Source: Lysobacter antibioticus (GTDB taxonomy: Bacteria > Pseudomonadota > Gammaproteobacteria > Xanthomonadales > Xanthomonadaceae). Taken from it: a stretch of 64,000 nucleotides of DNA. The position numbers and the translations under genes were made by a program. The notes beneath the pieces were generated by a model. The model made no database searches and had not been told where the DNA came from. It saw only the letters and a list, made by a program, of their open reading frames with translations. The first letter of the stretch is position 1, and each line of letters starts with the position of its first letter. Below, in pieces: positions 54,008 to 63,731 of this stretch. The stretch covers positions 4,182,553-4,246,552 of the forward strand of contig NZ_CP013141.1 of NCBI RefSeq assembly GCF_001442535.1, written 5' to 3'.

Positions 54008-54033
54008 AAAGGGCGCACCGAAGTGCGCCCTTT
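54008..54033. terminator. Bidirectional terminator between sigma factor and EF-hand genes
   Basis: Eleven-bp perfect stem AAAGGGCGCAC/GTGCGCCCTTT with CGAA loop, in the gap between convergent genes. Confidence 0.85.
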
Positions 54034-54069
54034 CGTGATTCGTCCAGCGCGAGCCGGACCGAGCCTCGC

Positions 54070-54690
54070 TCAGCGATGCGGCATCGGCTTGAGGTCGGCC
54101 TTGCTCAGGAAGCCGTCGCGGTCCTCGTCGAGGAAGGCGAAGTTGCGCGCCAGCCGCGGCATCTTCTCCTCGACTTCGAGCTTGCTCAACTTACCGTCGC
54201 GATTGAGATCGGCGGCGGCGAAGTGCTCGTCGAAGCGCTTGGCGCGCTCGGCTTCGCGCTTCGGGCGCTCGCTCTCGTGGTAGGCACGCAATTCGCTGCG
54301 CACCAGATAACCGTCGCGATTGCGGTCGATCTTGGCGAAGGACTCGCCGATACGCGTCGACTTCGCCGCTTCGGCCGCGCTGATGCGTCCGTCGCCGTCG
54401 CTGTCGAGCCCGGCGATGCCGCCGCGACCGCCGCCGTGCTCGCGGCCACCGCGATGCTGCGGGCGCTCGCTGGCGTCGAGCTTGCCGTCGCGGTTCTTGT
54501 CGAGACTGTCGAATTTTTCGGCCAGGCGCGGGTGCTTGGCGGCTTCCTCACGGCTGATCGCACCGTCCTGATTGGCGTCGATCTTGAGGTGCGTGCGCGG
54601 TGTCGCGGTGCCGTCCGGGGGCGAGGCCGTGGCCGTGCCGGCCAACGCGACCGCGGCGAACAAGGCGGCATAAAGGGGGGAACGGTTCAT
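54070..54690 (-). CDS. Exported protein with six EF-hand motifs
   Basis: 206 aa. A signal peptide ([20 protein letters not shown]) precedes six canonical EF-hand loops: [60 protein letters not shown] and [12 protein letters not shown]. All have the D-x-[DN]-x-D-G calcium ligands. It should bind calcium in the periplasm or outside the cell. No enzymatic domain is present. GGAGTCAACGC precedes the ATG on the minus strand. Confidence 0.87.
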   Translation of the reverse strand: MNRSPLYAALFAAVALAGTATASPPDGTATPRTHLKIDANQDGAISREEAAKHPRLAEKFDSLDKNRDGKLDASERPQHRGGREHGGGRGGIAGLDSDGDGRISAAEAAKSTRIGESFAKIDRNRDGYLVRSELRAYHESERPKREAERAKRFDEHFAAADLNRDGKLSKLEVEEKMPRLARNFAFLDEDRDGFLSKADLKPMPHR

Positions 54691-54842
54691 GCGTTGACTC
54701 CTGCGGCAGGCGCCACCGTGGCGCCGATGACCGGATCAACGCCCCCGGCCCGGGGCGGTTGACAAGCCCCTGTTCCGGTTCAGTGGCAAGACAGCGACCG
54801 GACCCCATGCGCAGGGCACGGATGCGGCGCTATGCTGGCCCC

Positions 54843-55586
54843 ATGGGCACGCAACCGCAGCCGGACAGCGACGACCTCCGCCTGTTTCACACCGGCGAGC
54901 ACGCTTGCGGCTATTGGCCCGAGCGCGTCGCCCGCGATCTGGTCCTGGACCCGCGCGATCCGCGCCTGCGCGAGTGGTATCCGCATGCGCTGGGCTGGGG
55001 CTTCCGCCGCTCCGGCGACATCGTCTACCGGCCGCATTGCAGCGGCTGCCGGGCCTGCGTCGCGGTGCGCATCCCGGTCGAGCAATTCGTGCCCGACCGC
55101 AGCCAACGCCGCTGCCTGGCGCGCAATGCGCAGGTCGAGATGCGCGTGCATCCGGCCGAACGCAACGAGGAGCAGCTCGACCTGTACAAGCGCTACCTCG
55201 CCTCCCGCCACGCCGGCGGCGGCATGGACGGCCACGGCGCGATCGAGTTCGACCAGTTCCTGATCGGCAGTTGGAGCGAAAACCGCTTCCTGGAGTTACG
55301 CGAACCCGCGCCGCGCGGCCATGGCCGCCTGCTCGCCGTCGCGGTCACCGACGTGGTCGACCACGCCTTGTCGGCGGTCTACACCTTCTACGACCCCGAC
55401 CTGGCCGAGCGCAGCCTCGGCACCCTGGCGATCCTGCGCCAGATCGAATGGGCCCGCCGCGAGCGCCGCAGCCATCTCTATCTCGGTTATTGGATCGCCG
55501 GGCATCCGAAGATGGATTACAAGCGCCGTTTCCGTCCGCTCGAAGCTTTCGATGGTCGCGATTGGCGGGTTTTTACACATTTGTAA
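54843..55586 (+). CDS. bpt: Aspartate/glutamate leucyltransferase
   Basis: 247 aa. Transfers leucine from tRNA to proteins with N-terminal Asp or Glu, marking them for ClpAP via ClpS. Bpt/Ate1-family features: [20 protein letters not shown] with Cys, [20 protein letters not shown] (the Cys-x-x-Cys region), [14 protein letters not shown], and [20 protein letters not shown] near the end. Start at 54843 matches the family N-terminus; 81 upstream open codons are shadow. Confidence 0.93.
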   Translation: MGTQPQPDSDDLRLFHTGEHACGYWPERVARDLVLDPRDPRLREWYPHALGWGFRRSGDIVYRPHCSGCRACVAVRIPVEQFVPDRSQRRCLARNAQVEMRVHPAERNEEQLDLYKRYLASRHAGGGMDGHGAIEFDQFLIGSWSENRFLELREPAPRGHGRLLAVAVTDVVDHALSAVYTFYDPDLAERSLGTLAILRQIEWARRERRSHLYLGYWIAGHPKMDYKRRFRPLEAFDGRDWRVFTHL

Positions 55587-55712
55587 CACTCGTCTCGTTC
55601 AGGTCGTGTATCTCGTAGCCCGGTCGTAACCAACGACGTGCGGGAACGGCGCCGCTCAAGGCATGGCAATGGAGCCGCCACCCATTCAACTCACCGCCAC
55701 ATGGAGTCCGCA

Positions 55713-56144
55713 ATGAAATTGAACACCCTGTTCCTGGCTGCCGCGATCACCCTCGCGCTGGCCGCTTGCAACAAGCCGGCCGACAAGCCCGCCGACGCCG
55801 CTCCGGCGGCCGACGCACCGGCTGCCACCGCGCCGGCCGATACCGCCGCTCCGGCGGCGACCGATCCGGCCGCTGCACCGGCCGATCCGGCCGCTGCCGC
55901 TCCGACCGTCGACAGCGTCGGCGTGGCCGAGTGCGACGATTACCTCAACAAGATCTCGGCCTGCTTGACCGAGAAGGTGCCGGAAGCCCAGCGCGCCGCG
56001 TTCCAGAGCGGCATCGATTCGAGCCGCAGCGCCTGGAAGCAGGCCGCCGGCACGCCGGAAGGCAAGGCCAGCCTGGCCACCGCGTGCAAGACCGCGCTGG
56101 ACCAGAGCAAGGCTCAGTACGCCGCGTTCGGTTGCACCCTGTAA
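55713..56144 (+). CDS. Small lipoprotein with Ala/Pro-rich linker
   Basis: 143 aa. MKLNTLFLAAAITLALAAC is a lipoprotein signal peptide. After a 45-residue Ala/Pro/Asp-rich low-complexity linker comes a helical C-terminal domain with paired cysteines (VAECDDYLNKISACL, ASLATACKTAL, YAAFGCTL). This pattern occurs in several Xanthomonadaceae lipoproteins of unknown function. GGAG lies nine bases upstream of the ATG; a strong hairpin follows. Confidence 0.8.
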   Translation: MKLNTLFLAAAITLALAACNKPADKPADAAPAADAPAATAPADTAAPAATDPAAAPADPAAAAPTVDSVGVAECDDYLNKISACLTEKVPEAQRAAFQSGIDSSRSAWKQAAGTPEGKASLATACKTALDQSKAQYAAFGCTL

Positions 56145-56172
56145 TACTTCGCAACACGCTCTTCGTTTCGAC

Positions 56173-56200
56173 ACGACGCCCCGGCTCGCCGGGGCGTCGT
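56173..56200 (+). terminator. Intrinsic terminator of the Ala/Pro-rich lipoprotein gene
   Basis: Twelve-bp perfect stem ACGACGCCCCGG/CCGGGGCGTCGT, loop CTCG, followed by TGTTTGC, 28 bases after the stop. Confidence 0.8.
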
Positions 56201-56310
56201 TGTTTGCGGTGCAGGTCGGTGCGACCGATGCACAGACCGGGCCCGCTACGCTCTACGATTCCGCCCGAGCCTGTAACGATGCCGCGGCGAGGCCATGCCA
56301 TCATGCGCGC

Positions 56311-57564
56311 ATGCTTCGACTCCCCGCCTCCCGACTTCCCTTCCACGCTGGCGCCGCCCTTGCCGCGCTGCTCATGACGGCCTGCACCCAGGTGAACGTA
56401 CACGGCGATCCCAAGGCCTGGGTCCGCGACCAGGCAGACGCGTCGGCCGCCGCGCCCTTGCGCGTGGCGACCTATAACACCTCGCTCTACGACGACGCCG
56501 ACGGCGGCCTGATCCGCCGCCTCGAAGCCGGCGACGGCAACGCGCGCAAGATCGCCGCAGTGCTGCAACGGGTGCGTCCGGACGTGGTGCTGCTCAACGA
56601 ATTCGACTACGACGCGCCGCAGCGCGCGGCCGAGCTGTTCCAGCGCGACTACCTCGAAGTGGCGCAGGACGGCGGCGGCGCGGCGCTGTCTTACCCGTAC
56701 CGCTATCTGGCCCCGGTCAACACCGGCGTGCCGAGCGGCCTGGACCTCGACGGCGACGGCCTGGCCGGCGACGCCCAGCGCGGCGACCGCGCGCGCGGCA
56801 ACGACGCCTGGGGCTACGGCCTGCATCCGGGCCAATACGGCATGCTGGTGTTGTCGCGCTATCCGATCGACGCCGCCGCGGTGCGCACGTTCCAGACCTT
56901 CAAATGGAGCGCCCTGCCCGGCGCGCGCCAGCCGCGCCATCCCGACACCGGCAAACCGTGGTATTCGGCCGCCGCATGGCCGCAGATGCGGCTGTCGTCG
57001 AAATCCCACTGGGACGTGCCGGTGCGCACGCCGCTCGGCGTATTGCATCTGCTCGCCGCGCATCCGACCCCGCCGGTGTTCGACGGCCCCGAGGACCGCA
57101 ACGGTGCGCGCAACCACGACGAAATCAAACTGTGGGCGCGTTACCTCGACGGCGGCGCGCCGGCCTGGTTGTGCGACGACCAGGGCCGTTGCGGCGGCCT
57201 CGCCGAGGACGCGCGCTTCGTCATCGTCGGCGACATGAACGCCGACCCGGTCGACGGCGACGGCGTGCCGGGCTCGATCAAGCAACTGCTCGATCACCCG
57301 CGCGTGGATGCGAGCCGGGTACCGCGCAGCGAAGGCGCGGCCGAACGCGCGAAGTTCTACGGCTTTGCGCGCAAGGGCGACACCGCCGAGCACACCGGCG
57401 ACTTCGGCCCCAAGGCCGGCACCCTGCGCCTGGACTACGCCCTGCCCTCGCGCGGCTGGAGCGTACGCGGCACCGGTGTGTTCTGGCCCAAGCCGGGCAC
57501 GGCCGACGCGGAGATTTCCGAAGCCAGCGACCACCACCTGGTGTGGGTGGATCTGGCGGATTGA
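56311..57564 (+). CDS. Endonuclease/exonuclease/phosphatase-fold lipoprotein
   Basis: 417 aa. The start at 56311 gives MLRLPASRLPFHAGAALAAL then LMTAC, a lipoprotein signal. The mature protein is an EEP (DNase I-like) domain: RVATYNTSLYDD, catalytic Glu in VVLLNEFDYDAP, YGMLVLSRYPID, HPTPP, Asp/Asn in VIVGDMNADPVDG and the terminal SEASDHHLVWVDL. It is surface- or periplasm-anchored and could be a phosphodiesterase or nuclease. The small Cys-rich lipoprotein gene begins eight bases later. Confidence 0.87.
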   Translation: MLRLPASRLPFHAGAALAALLMTACTQVNVHGDPKAWVRDQADASAAAPLRVATYNTSLYDDADGGLIRRLEAGDGNARKIAAVLQRVRPDVVLLNEFDYDAPQRAAELFQRDYLEVAQDGGGAALSYPYRYLAPVNTGVPSGLDLDGDGLAGDAQRGDRARGNDAWGYGLHPGQYGMLVLSRYPIDAAAVRTFQTFKWSALPGARQPRHPDTGKPWYSAAAWPQMRLSSKSHWDVPVRTPLGVLHLLAAHPTPPVFDGPEDRNGARNHDEIKLWARYLDGGAPAWLCDDQGRCGGLAEDARFVIVGDMNADPVDGDGVPGSIKQLLDHPRVDASRVPRSEGAAERAKFYGFARKGDTAEHTGDFGPKAGTLRLDYALPSRGWSVRGTGVFWPKPGTADAEISEASDHHLVWVDLAD

Positions 57565-57572
57565 ACGTAGCG

Positions 57573-58031
57573 ATGCGCAAACGCCCGACCTGCATGCGCT
57601 TGCACGACGGTTTCGCGATCGTAGCGCTCACGCTGTTCGCCCTCAGTGCGGTTGGTTGCGGCGGAACACCGGCACCTTCCGACGCCACAGCGTCCGCTGC
57701 GGCCGATCCTTTTGTTCCGGCCCCGCCCGATGTCGGCGACGTGGGTCGATATCACGCCTGCAAGGCAACGCCGCGACGCGCCTTGTCGGAACGCGAACGC
57801 TGCGAGATCGCCGCCCTCGCCACGCACTGCAGTCCGGCCAACGACTGTCTGGTCAGCTGCCTGTCCAGCCCCGGTGGCGTCAACGTCGGCGGTGGCTGTT
57901 GGCACGTGTGCTTCTCCGGCATGCATCGCGACGAGCCCGCCCCGCCGGGCTTCGCCGAATGCGAGAGGTCACCGGACCCGAGTCGCCTCGGCACGCCCGG
58001 TGCTGCCGGCCCGAGCGTCGGACAGGGCTGA
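57573..58031 (+). CDS. Cys-rich lipoprotein with a twin CX3C motif
   Basis: 152 aa, starting eight bases after the EEP-fold lipoprotein gene. An N-terminal hydrophobic run ends in SAVGC, an acceptable lipobox. The mature part has nine cysteines including the symmetric twin CX3C pair DCLVSC ... GCWHVC (residues 92, 96, 109, 113; 12-residue gap rich in Gly), characteristic of disulfide-stapled helical hairpins, and more cysteines at 63, 77, 86 and 130. The C-terminus is Gly/Pro-rich and probably disordered. I do not recognise the family. Confidence 0.68.
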   Translation: MRKRPTCMRLHDGFAIVALTLFALSAVGCGGTPAPSDATASAAADPFVPAPPDVGDVGRYHACKATPRRALSERERCEIAALATHCSPANDCLVSCLSSPGGVNVGGGCWHVCFSGMHRDEPAPPGFAECERSPDPSRLGTPGAAGPSVGQG

Positions 58032-58192
58032 GCGAAGCACGCTACGGTTCGCAACATGGACAGTGTCGCCTTGCGCCGACGCTGGCGGTCGCCGCCGTGC
58101 TTCGACCACAATGCCGTTCGAGCCGAACGCCAACGCCGAGAGGCGAAACACGAGATTCGCCTCATCGGAAACGACTACATAAGAACCGAATC

Positions 58193-58993
58193 ATGCATAC
58201 CCCTGTCACTTGGGCGATCCAAACGAACTTCATCTCCGACGATCACGTACGCCGCGTCTGGCGTGGCGCCGAGGCGGCGGGCGCGCGGGTGCAGGAAATC
58301 CTGATAATTCCGTTCTCCGACGAACTCGGCAACGAGGTGCCGGAACTCGAAGGCGTCGTGATCCCCTACGGCGCCACCAAACTCACTCGACTGGCACAAC
58401 GACGCGGCTGGCGCGGGCTGTGTTTCGACGAAGCCGCATTCCGCGTCGACACCTGGAATCGCCTGCGCGACGACATGCTCAACCAGCACGTGCGGCAGAT
58501 GACCGTGCGCGAGTGCATGGCGGTCATGCGCGAGGAGCCGGAGGACAGCATCTGGTTCGTGCGGCCGGTGCAGGATCTCAAGCATTTCGACGGCACCGTG
58601 ACCGTGGCCAAGGAGATCGGCCGCTGGATGAGCAGCGTCGACTCGGGCAATTACAGCTTCGACGAGACGACCGAAGTCGTCGTCGCGCCGGTGCGGAAGC
58701 TACATGGCGAGTGGCGGTTCTTCGTCGTCAACGGTCGGGTCGTCGACGGATCGTCGTACCGTGCGGCCGGCCAGCGCATAGCCAATCCGGTGGCCAAGCC
58801 GGAGCTGTATGAAATGGCGCAAGAGTTGGCCGATGGCTGGCTGCCACACTCTACCTGTGTAATGGACGTGGCCCTGACCGACGAGGGTTACAAGGTGATC
58901 GAATTCAACACCTTCAATTCGTCGGGTTTTTACGCGCACGACATCGAGAAGGTGGTCGCCGCGGTGACGCGGCATTTCGCGGCAGCCGGCTGA
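58193..58993 (+). CDS. ATP-grasp domain protein
   Basis: 266 aa cytosolic protein. The C-terminal half has an ATP-grasp layout: VRPVQDLKHFDGTVTVAKEI, VVVAPVRKLHGEWRFFVVNG, and the metal-binding VMDVALTDEGYKVIEFNTFN (Asp and Glu/Asn ligands). It resembles the family of stand-alone ATP-grasp proteins annotated as DUF4343 or similar, presumed carboxylate-amine ligases; substrate unknown. The ATG at 58193 follows a 161-base gap that is poorer in GC than neighbours. Confidence 0.8.
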   Translation: MHTPVTWAIQTNFISDDHVRRVWRGAEAAGARVQEILIIPFSDELGNEVPELEGVVIPYGATKLTRLAQRRGWRGLCFDEAAFRVDTWNRLRDDMLNQHVRQMTVRECMAVMREEPEDSIWFVRPVQDLKHFDGTVTVAKEIGRWMSSVDSGNYSFDETTEVVVAPVRKLHGEWRFFVVNGRVVDGSSYRAAGQRIANPVAKPELYEMAQELADGWLPHSTCVMDVALTDEGYKVIEFNTFNSSGFYAHDIEKVVAAVTRHFAAAG

Positions 58994-59033
58994 TCCCTCG
59001 ACTTACCGGCGGCAGCATCGTTGCACGCCGAGC

Positions 59034-59393
59034 TTACCCGGTCGCGTGAAACTCGCGGATCACCTCGATCGTCCCGACGATGTGATCGTTGAGTTGCTCC
59101 AGTTCCTCGGCCGGCACCCACCATTCGGTGTGGTGCTCGCCGCCGACCTTCTGCAGCGGGTAGCGCGCCATGAAATCGGAGCGCACCTGGAACCGGGTCA
59201 CCGCGCCGTAGCCGCTGTCCTTGACGTTCCAGCGTTCGGCGATCTCGGCGGCGTAGCGCTCGTTAGTGACCGGGTAAAAGATCGGCTGCTCCGGCAACCG
59301 CGGCGGCCAACGCTTGAAGCCGCTCTTGCGCAGCAGCGCCAGTTCTTCGGGCCCCACCGGGCGGTACAAGGTGACGGTGTCGCTCTTGCTCAT
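59034..59393 (-). CDS. Small conserved protein (ADP-ribosylation/crystallin J1-annotated family)
   Basis: 119 aa. The conserved pattern VTLYRPVGPEELALLRKSGF, WPPRLPEQPIFYPVTNERYA and YGAVTRFQVRSDFMARYPLQ, with EHHTEWWVPAEELEQLNDHI, matches a family that databases label ADP-ribosylation/crystallin J1, a name I believe to be inherited rather than proven. AGGAGG sits eight bases before the ATG at 59393. It is upstream of no close gene on the same strand. Confidence 0.72.
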   Translation of the reverse strand: MSKSDTVTLYRPVGPEELALLRKSGFKRWPPRLPEQPIFYPVTNERYAAEIAERWNVKDSGYGAVTRFQVRSDFMARYPLQKVGGEHHTEWWVPAEELEQLNDHIVGTIEVIREFHATG

Positions 59394-59485
59394 GGCTGAC
59401 CTCCTGTCGGCGCCGCGCTCGGGCACCCGATCGTTATTGGAATCCCGAATCGCCGCGCCTGCATACGCACGCGCCGTTCGCTCGT

Positions 59486-59893
59486 TTACTCCGGCTTGTC
59501 CTTCGCCGTCACCGGCGGCGGCGCATCGGGCACCGCCGGGGCGGGCTCGGGCACGGTGACCGGTACGGGGGCTACGGGCGCGGCCTCGGCCGCGACGCTC
59601 GGGGCCGGTGCGGTGCGCACCACGCGCGGGCCGAAACCGAAGGCGCCCTCGCCGTGCGCGGAAACGATCATGCGCACCATGTTACCCGGCACCATCAGCT
59701 CCAGCGACAGGTCGCGGCCGTCGGAACCGCGGCCTTCGAGGGTCATCTCGATGAACGCGCCGCCGGTGTCGATCTCGCGGCACAACACGTGCGCGCCGGC
59801 CGGACCGTCGAGCAGGTAAGGCCGGATGGCTTCGCCGAGCACTTCGAGCGCCTGCGGGAAGAAAAATACGGCGTAGCCCTGTGTCTCGTTCAT
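59486..59893 (-). CDS. Hypothetical protein with Ala/Pro-rich tail
   Basis: 135 aa from ATG 59893, with CGGGAGCGTC upstream. Residues 1-85 (MNETQGYAVFFFPQALEVLG to FGFGPRVV) look globular; the last 45 residues are Ala/Pro/Val-rich and likely disordered. The first part of the frame upstream of 59893 is Arg-rich shadow. No family recognised. It lies 103 bases after the purT stop on the same strand. Confidence 0.65.
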   Translation of the reverse strand: MNETQGYAVFFFPQALEVLGEAIRPYLLDGPAGAHVLCREIDTGGAFIEMTLEGRGSDGRDLSLELMVPGNMVRMIVSAHGEGAFGFGPRVVRTAPAPSVAAEAAPVAPVPVTVPEPAPAVPDAPPPVTAKDKPE

Positions 59894-59996
59894 GACGCTC
59901 CCGTGCGAACCCGGCGATGCGGTAGTGGTATGGCGAACCCTCGAACCGGTGCCGAGGCGACGGCGTCGGTTCGACGATCGTGATCGCGGGCGGCGA

Positions 59997-61196
59997 TCAG
60001 TGCAATTCGACCTGCAGTTGCGCGGCGGCCTCGCGCGCCTTCGCACGCGCTTCGTCGACGTCCTGGCCGAGCGCGAGCGTCACCGCGACCCGGCGCTGGC
60101 CTTCGACGCGCGGCTTGCCGAACAAACGCAGTTGGGTGTCGACCTGGCCCAACGCCGCATCGACGCCGGAGAACACCGGCACACCGTGGCCCTGGGCGAG
60201 CACCGCGCACGAAGCCGAGGCGCCGAACTCGCGGATGGTCGGGATCGGCAGGCCGAGAATCGCGCGCGCATGCAGGGCGAATTCGCTGAGGTCCTGCGAG
60301 ATCAAGGTGACCAGGCCGGTGTCGTGCGGGCGCGGCGAGACCTCGCTGAACCAGACCTCGTCGCCCTTGACGAACAACTCGACGCCGAACACGCCGTAGC
60401 CGCCGAGGTCGTCGGTGATGGTGCGCGCGATCTCCTGCGCGCGTGCCAGCGCCACCGGCGCCATCGCCTGCGGCTGCCAGCTTTCGCGGTAGTCGCCGTC
60501 GCGCTGCAGATGGCCGATCGGCGCGCAGAAAGTGGTGCCGGCGGCGTGGCGCACGGTCAACAGGGTGATTTCATATTCGAAATCGATGAAGCCTTCGACG
60601 ATGACCCGGCCGGCACCGGCGCGGCCGCCGGTCTGGGCGTAGTCCCAGGCGGCGTCGACGGCGTCGGCGCTACGCACCAAGCTCTGGCCCTTGCCCGAAG
60701 ACGACATCACCGGCTTGATCACGCACGGCAGGCCGAGCTCGGCGACCGCGGCGCGATAGTCTTCGGCGGTATCAACGAAACGGTAGGGCGAGGTCGGCAG
60801 TTGCAGGGTTTCGGCGGCCAGGCGGCGGATGCCTTCGCGGTCCATGGTCAAACGCGCCGCGCGCGCGGTCGGGATGATCCGGGTGTCGCTGCCGCGCGCG
60901 GCGAATTCCTGCTCCAGTTCGACCAGGGTCTGGGTATGGATGGCCTCGATTTCCGGCACGATCAACTGTGGCCGCTCGGCCGCGATCAACGCGCGGATGG
61001 CCTGGCCGTCGAGCATGTCGAGCACGTGGCTGCGATGGGCGACCTGCATCGCCGGCGCGTTCGCATAACGGTCGGCCGCGATCACCTCGACCCCGAACCG
61101 CTGCAGTTCGATCGCCACTTCCTTGCCGAGTTCGCCCGAACCGAGCAGGAGCACGCGGAAAGCGTGCGGGGACAGCGGCGTGCCGAGCGTGGTCAT
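59997..61196 (-). CDS. purT: Formate-dependent phosphoribosylglycinamide formyltransferase
   Basis: 399 aa ATP-grasp enzyme of purine synthesis, making formyl-GAR from GAR, formate and ATP. Motifs: [60 protein letters not shown] (glycine-rich ATP loop), [17 protein letters not shown], and [20 protein letters not shown] with metal ligands. The ATG at 61196 has GAGGAT upstream; the alternative start is seven codons earlier. Confidence 0.95.
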   Translation of the reverse strand: MTTLGTPLSPHAFRVLLLGSGELGKEVAIELQRFGVEVIAADRYANAPAMQVAHRSHVLDMLDGQAIRALIAAERPQLIVPEIEAIHTQTLVELEQEFAARGSDTRIIPTARAARLTMDREGIRRLAAETLQLPTSPYRFVDTAEDYRAAVAELGLPCVIKPVMSSSGKGQSLVRSADAVDAAWDYAQTGGRAGAGRVIVEGFIDFEYEITLLTVRHAAGTTFCAPIGHLQRDGDYRESWQPQAMAPVALARAQEIARTITDDLGGYGVFGVELFVKGDEVWFSEVSPRPHDTGLVTLISQDLSEFALHARAILGLPIPTIREFGASASCAVLAQGHGVPVFSGVDAALGQVDTQLRLFGKPRVEGQRRVAVTLALGQDVDEARAKAREAAAQLQVELH

Positions 61197-61304
61197 GCGG
61201 AATCCTCGTAAAACCATGGGGTGGATGAGCCTAGTCTAACTTTCCGGGCGATCAGCGCGGCGCCGGGCTATGGCGGCGCGCATCGCCCATGCGATGCTGT
61301 GGCC

Positions 61305-62285
61305 ATGCCCTTCGCCCGTCCTCGGCCCGCGTCGCGCGCCGTCGCCCCCGCACCGCAGTCCAACCACGCCCGCCGCCCCCGTGCGGCGCGGCGGTTGGCG
61401 CTGCTGTTGGCGGCGACGCTGCTCGCGGCGTGCACGGGCGAGCCCGAGGCGCCGCCGCACGGCAGCAGCCAGCTCGCCGGCATGATGCTCGACCCGCAGT
61501 TGTCGGAGATCAGCGGCCTGGCCGCCTCGCGCCGCCATCCCGGGGTGCTGTGGATGCACGACGACGGCGGCAATCCCGAGCGCCTGTTCGCGGTCGCCGA
61601 TAACGGCGACCGGCTGGCGACCCTGCGCATCGAAGGCGTCACCAAGACCGACTGGGAAGACATCGCCGCCTTCGAACTCGACGGCCGCCAGTACCTGCTG
61701 ATCGCCGACACCGGCGATAACGGCGGCCTGCGCCGCAGCCTGCAACTGCACGTGATCGAAGAGCCGGCCAAGATCGAGAACGCGCGCCTCAAGCCGGCCT
61801 GGTCGATCGCTTTCCGCTGGCCCGACGGCGCCCGCGATTGCGAGGCGGTGGCGGTCGACATCGCGCGCAAGCAAGTCCTGTTGATCTCCAAGAAGCGCCA
61901 GCCGCCGGAGCTGTTCTCGCTGCCGCTGATGCCGGCCGGCAACGCCCTGCAGACCGCGACCCGGCTCGGCGGCCTGGCCGGCATCCCCGAACCCGATGCG
62001 CAACTGCGCCGCAGCAACCCGACCCGGGCCAAGCTGCAGAGCCAGGTCACCGCTGCCGACATCTCGCCCGACGGCAACACCCTGGCGGTGATGACCTACC
62101 GTTATCTGCTGCTGTACCCGCGCCAGCCGCGCCAGAGCTGGGCCCACGCCGTCGCCGGCCCGCCCCGGGTCAGCGACCTGCCCTGGCTGCCGCAGGCCGA
62201 GGCCCTGGGCTGGTCGGCCGACGGCCGCAGCCTCTACGCCACCGGCGAGTTCATCCCGGCGCCGCTCTACCGGATCACCCCCTGA
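61305..62285 (+). CDS. Hypothetical lipoprotein with beta-propeller-like repeats
   Basis: 326 aa from ATG 61305. A 40-residue basic, Pro-rich N-terminus precedes the hydrophobic RLALLLAATLLAAC lipobox segment, longer than usual, so the true start could be later, although no closer Met exists. The mature protein has SEISGLAASRRHPGVLWMHD, IEGVTKTDWEDIAAFELDGR and DISPDGNTLAVMTYRYLLLY, WD-like/propeller strand patterns seen in exported bacterial proteins of unknown function. Confidence 0.72.
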   Translation: MPFARPRPASRAVAPAPQSNHARRPRAARRLALLLAATLLAACTGEPEAPPHGSSQLAGMMLDPQLSEISGLAASRRHPGVLWMHDDGGNPERLFAVADNGDRLATLRIEGVTKTDWEDIAAFELDGRQYLLIADTGDNGGLRRSLQLHVIEEPAKIENARLKPAWSIAFRWPDGARDCEAVAVDIARKQVLLISKKRQPPELFSLPLMPAGNALQTATRLGGLAGIPEPDAQLRRSNPTRAKLQSQVTAADISPDGNTLAVMTYRYLLLYPRQPRQSWAHAVAGPPRVSDLPWLPQAEALGWSADGRSLYATGEFIPAPLYRITP

Positions 62286-62437
62286 GGCCGTTCGCGCCGC
62301 GCTACAGGCACCTGGCGTTCCCCCTGGCGTTCCCCTGGCGTGGCCATGGGCCGTGGTTTCGCCGTCACTTGTCGATCCGAGCAGCTCCGCCTGCCTGCCC
62401 GGCCCGTCGCCCTTTCCGACGGCCGGGCATTCCAGGC

Positions 62438-62458
62438 TTGATATCAATCTGATATCAA
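62438..62458 (+). promoter_or_regulatory. Tandem TGATATCAA sites in the SPFH operon promoter
   Basis: TTGATATCAA (a perfect palindrome, 62438-62447) and CTGATATCAA (62449-62458) form an 11-bp direct repeat in an AT-rich pocket, 31 bases before the SPFH start. Spacing and symmetry suit a ribbon-helix-helix repressor, and one is encoded in the operon. Confidence 0.6.
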
Positions 62459-62488
62459 TATGTTTGGACAACGAGCGAGACGGACGTC

Positions 62489-63352
62489 ATGAAAGAGAAC
62501 CCCACCCAATCCCTCTCAGGCATTCCGGTCCTGCTGGGCTGCCTCGGCCTCGGCGCGGTCGGCGCCTATGCCTTCCTTGGCGGCGTCGCCAGCGAAAGCG
62601 GGGCCAGCGTGGTCGTGGCGATCCTGGCCGGCGCCCTCGCCTTCTTCGGCCTGTCCGGCCTGTACAAGATCGAGCCCAACCAGGCCGCGGTGCTGAGCCT
62701 GTTCGGCAAGTACGTGGGCACGGTCAAGGACAACGGCCTGCGCTGGAACAACCCGCTCTACGCCAAGCGCAAGGTCAGCCAACGCATCCGCAACTTCGAA
62801 AGCGGCAAGCTGAAGGTCAACGAGCTCGACGGCAGCCCGATCGAGATCGCCGCGGTGATCGTCTGGCAGGTGGTCGATTCGGCCGAGGCGGTCTACAACG
62901 TCGACGATTACGAAACCTTCGTGCACATCCAGTCCGAGTCGGCGCTGCGCGCGATGGCCACCAGCTACCCCTACGACCAGCACGAAGACGGCCAGTTGTC
63001 GTTGCGCAGCCATGCCGCCGAGATATCCCTGCACCTGCAGCAGGAATTGCAGGATCGCCTCGCCGACGCCGGCGTCAACGTGATCGATGCGCGCATCAGC
63101 CACCTCGCCTACGCGCCCGAGATCGCCCACGCCATGCTGCAACGCCAGCAGGCCAACGCGGTGATCGCCGCGCGCACGCGCATCGTCGCCGGCGCGGTCG
63201 GCATGGTCGAAATGGCCCTGGCCGAGCTGCAGAAGAACGGCGTCGTGCAACTGGACGAAGAGCGCAAGGCGCACATGGTCAGCAACCTATTGGTGGTGCT
63301 GTGCGGCGACCGCGGCGCGCAGCCGATCGTCAACGCCGGCAGCTTGTACTGA
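62489..63352 (+). CDS. SPFH/Band 7 domain protein
   Basis: 287 aa membrane-anchored SPFH (stomatin/prohibitin) protein. Two N-terminal helices ([20 protein letters not shown] and [19 protein letters not shown]) are followed by [60 protein letters not shown] and [17 protein letters not shown], the SPFH-type coiled region. Such proteins oligomerise in membranes and often control proteases or lipid domains. It heads an operon with three small genes coupled behind it (gaps of 10, then two overlaps). Confidence 0.88.
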   Translation: MKENPTQSLSGIPVLLGCLGLGAVGAYAFLGGVASESGASVVVAILAGALAFFGLSGLYKIEPNQAAVLSLFGKYVGTVKDNGLRWNNPLYAKRKVSQRIRNFESGKLKVNELDGSPIEIAAVIVWQVVDSAEAVYNVDDYETFVHIQSESALRAMATSYPYDQHEDGQLSLRSHAAEISLHLQQELQDRLADAGVNVIDARISHLAYAPEIAHAMLQRQQANAVIAARTRIVAGAVGMVEMALAELQKNGVVQLDEERKAHMVSNLLVVLCGDRGAQPIVNAGSLY

Positions 63353-63362
63353 GCGCGCTGCG

Positions 63363-63731
63363 ATGACCGTCCACGACTACCTCGTTCCCATCGCGATGGC
63401 GGTCAGCGCCGTACCGATCCTGGTTTCGGCGGTACTGGTCGCGCGCGGCAACCTGCACCTGATCAATGGCCTGGACGCCTCGCGCCTGCCCAACCCGGCC
63501 CGCACCGCGGCGAAACTCGCCCGCCTGCTGGCGGCGACCGGCGTGGCGATGCTCCTCGGTGGCGCCGGCTTCTATTGGGCTGGCGACAATGAAGGCCGCA
63601 TCGCCCTGGTCGTGGTCGCCTTGCTGCTCGCTGTCAACGGCCTCGCCGTCGCCCTGATCCTCGCGATCAGCGCCGCCCGGCGCAGCTATCGCGACCGCCC
63701 CGGCGGCAACGAAGGGGCGCGCCGGCGGTGA
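63363..63731 (+). CDS. Small three-helix membrane protein
   Basis: 122 aa. Three hydrophobic helices ([40 protein letters not shown] and [21 protein letters not shown]) with a polar [20 protein letters not shown] loop after helix 1 and a basic tail. I recognise this type as a regular partner of SPFH plus ribbon-helix-helix operons but know no function. It starts 10 bases after the SPFH stop, and its stop overlaps the GTG of the next gene. Confidence 0.72.
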   Translation: MTVHDYLVPIAMAVSAVPILVSAVLVARGNLHLINGLDASRLPNPARTAAKLARLLAATGVAMLLGGAGFYWAGDNEGRIALVVVALLLAVNGLAVALILAISAARRSYRDRPGGNEGARRR

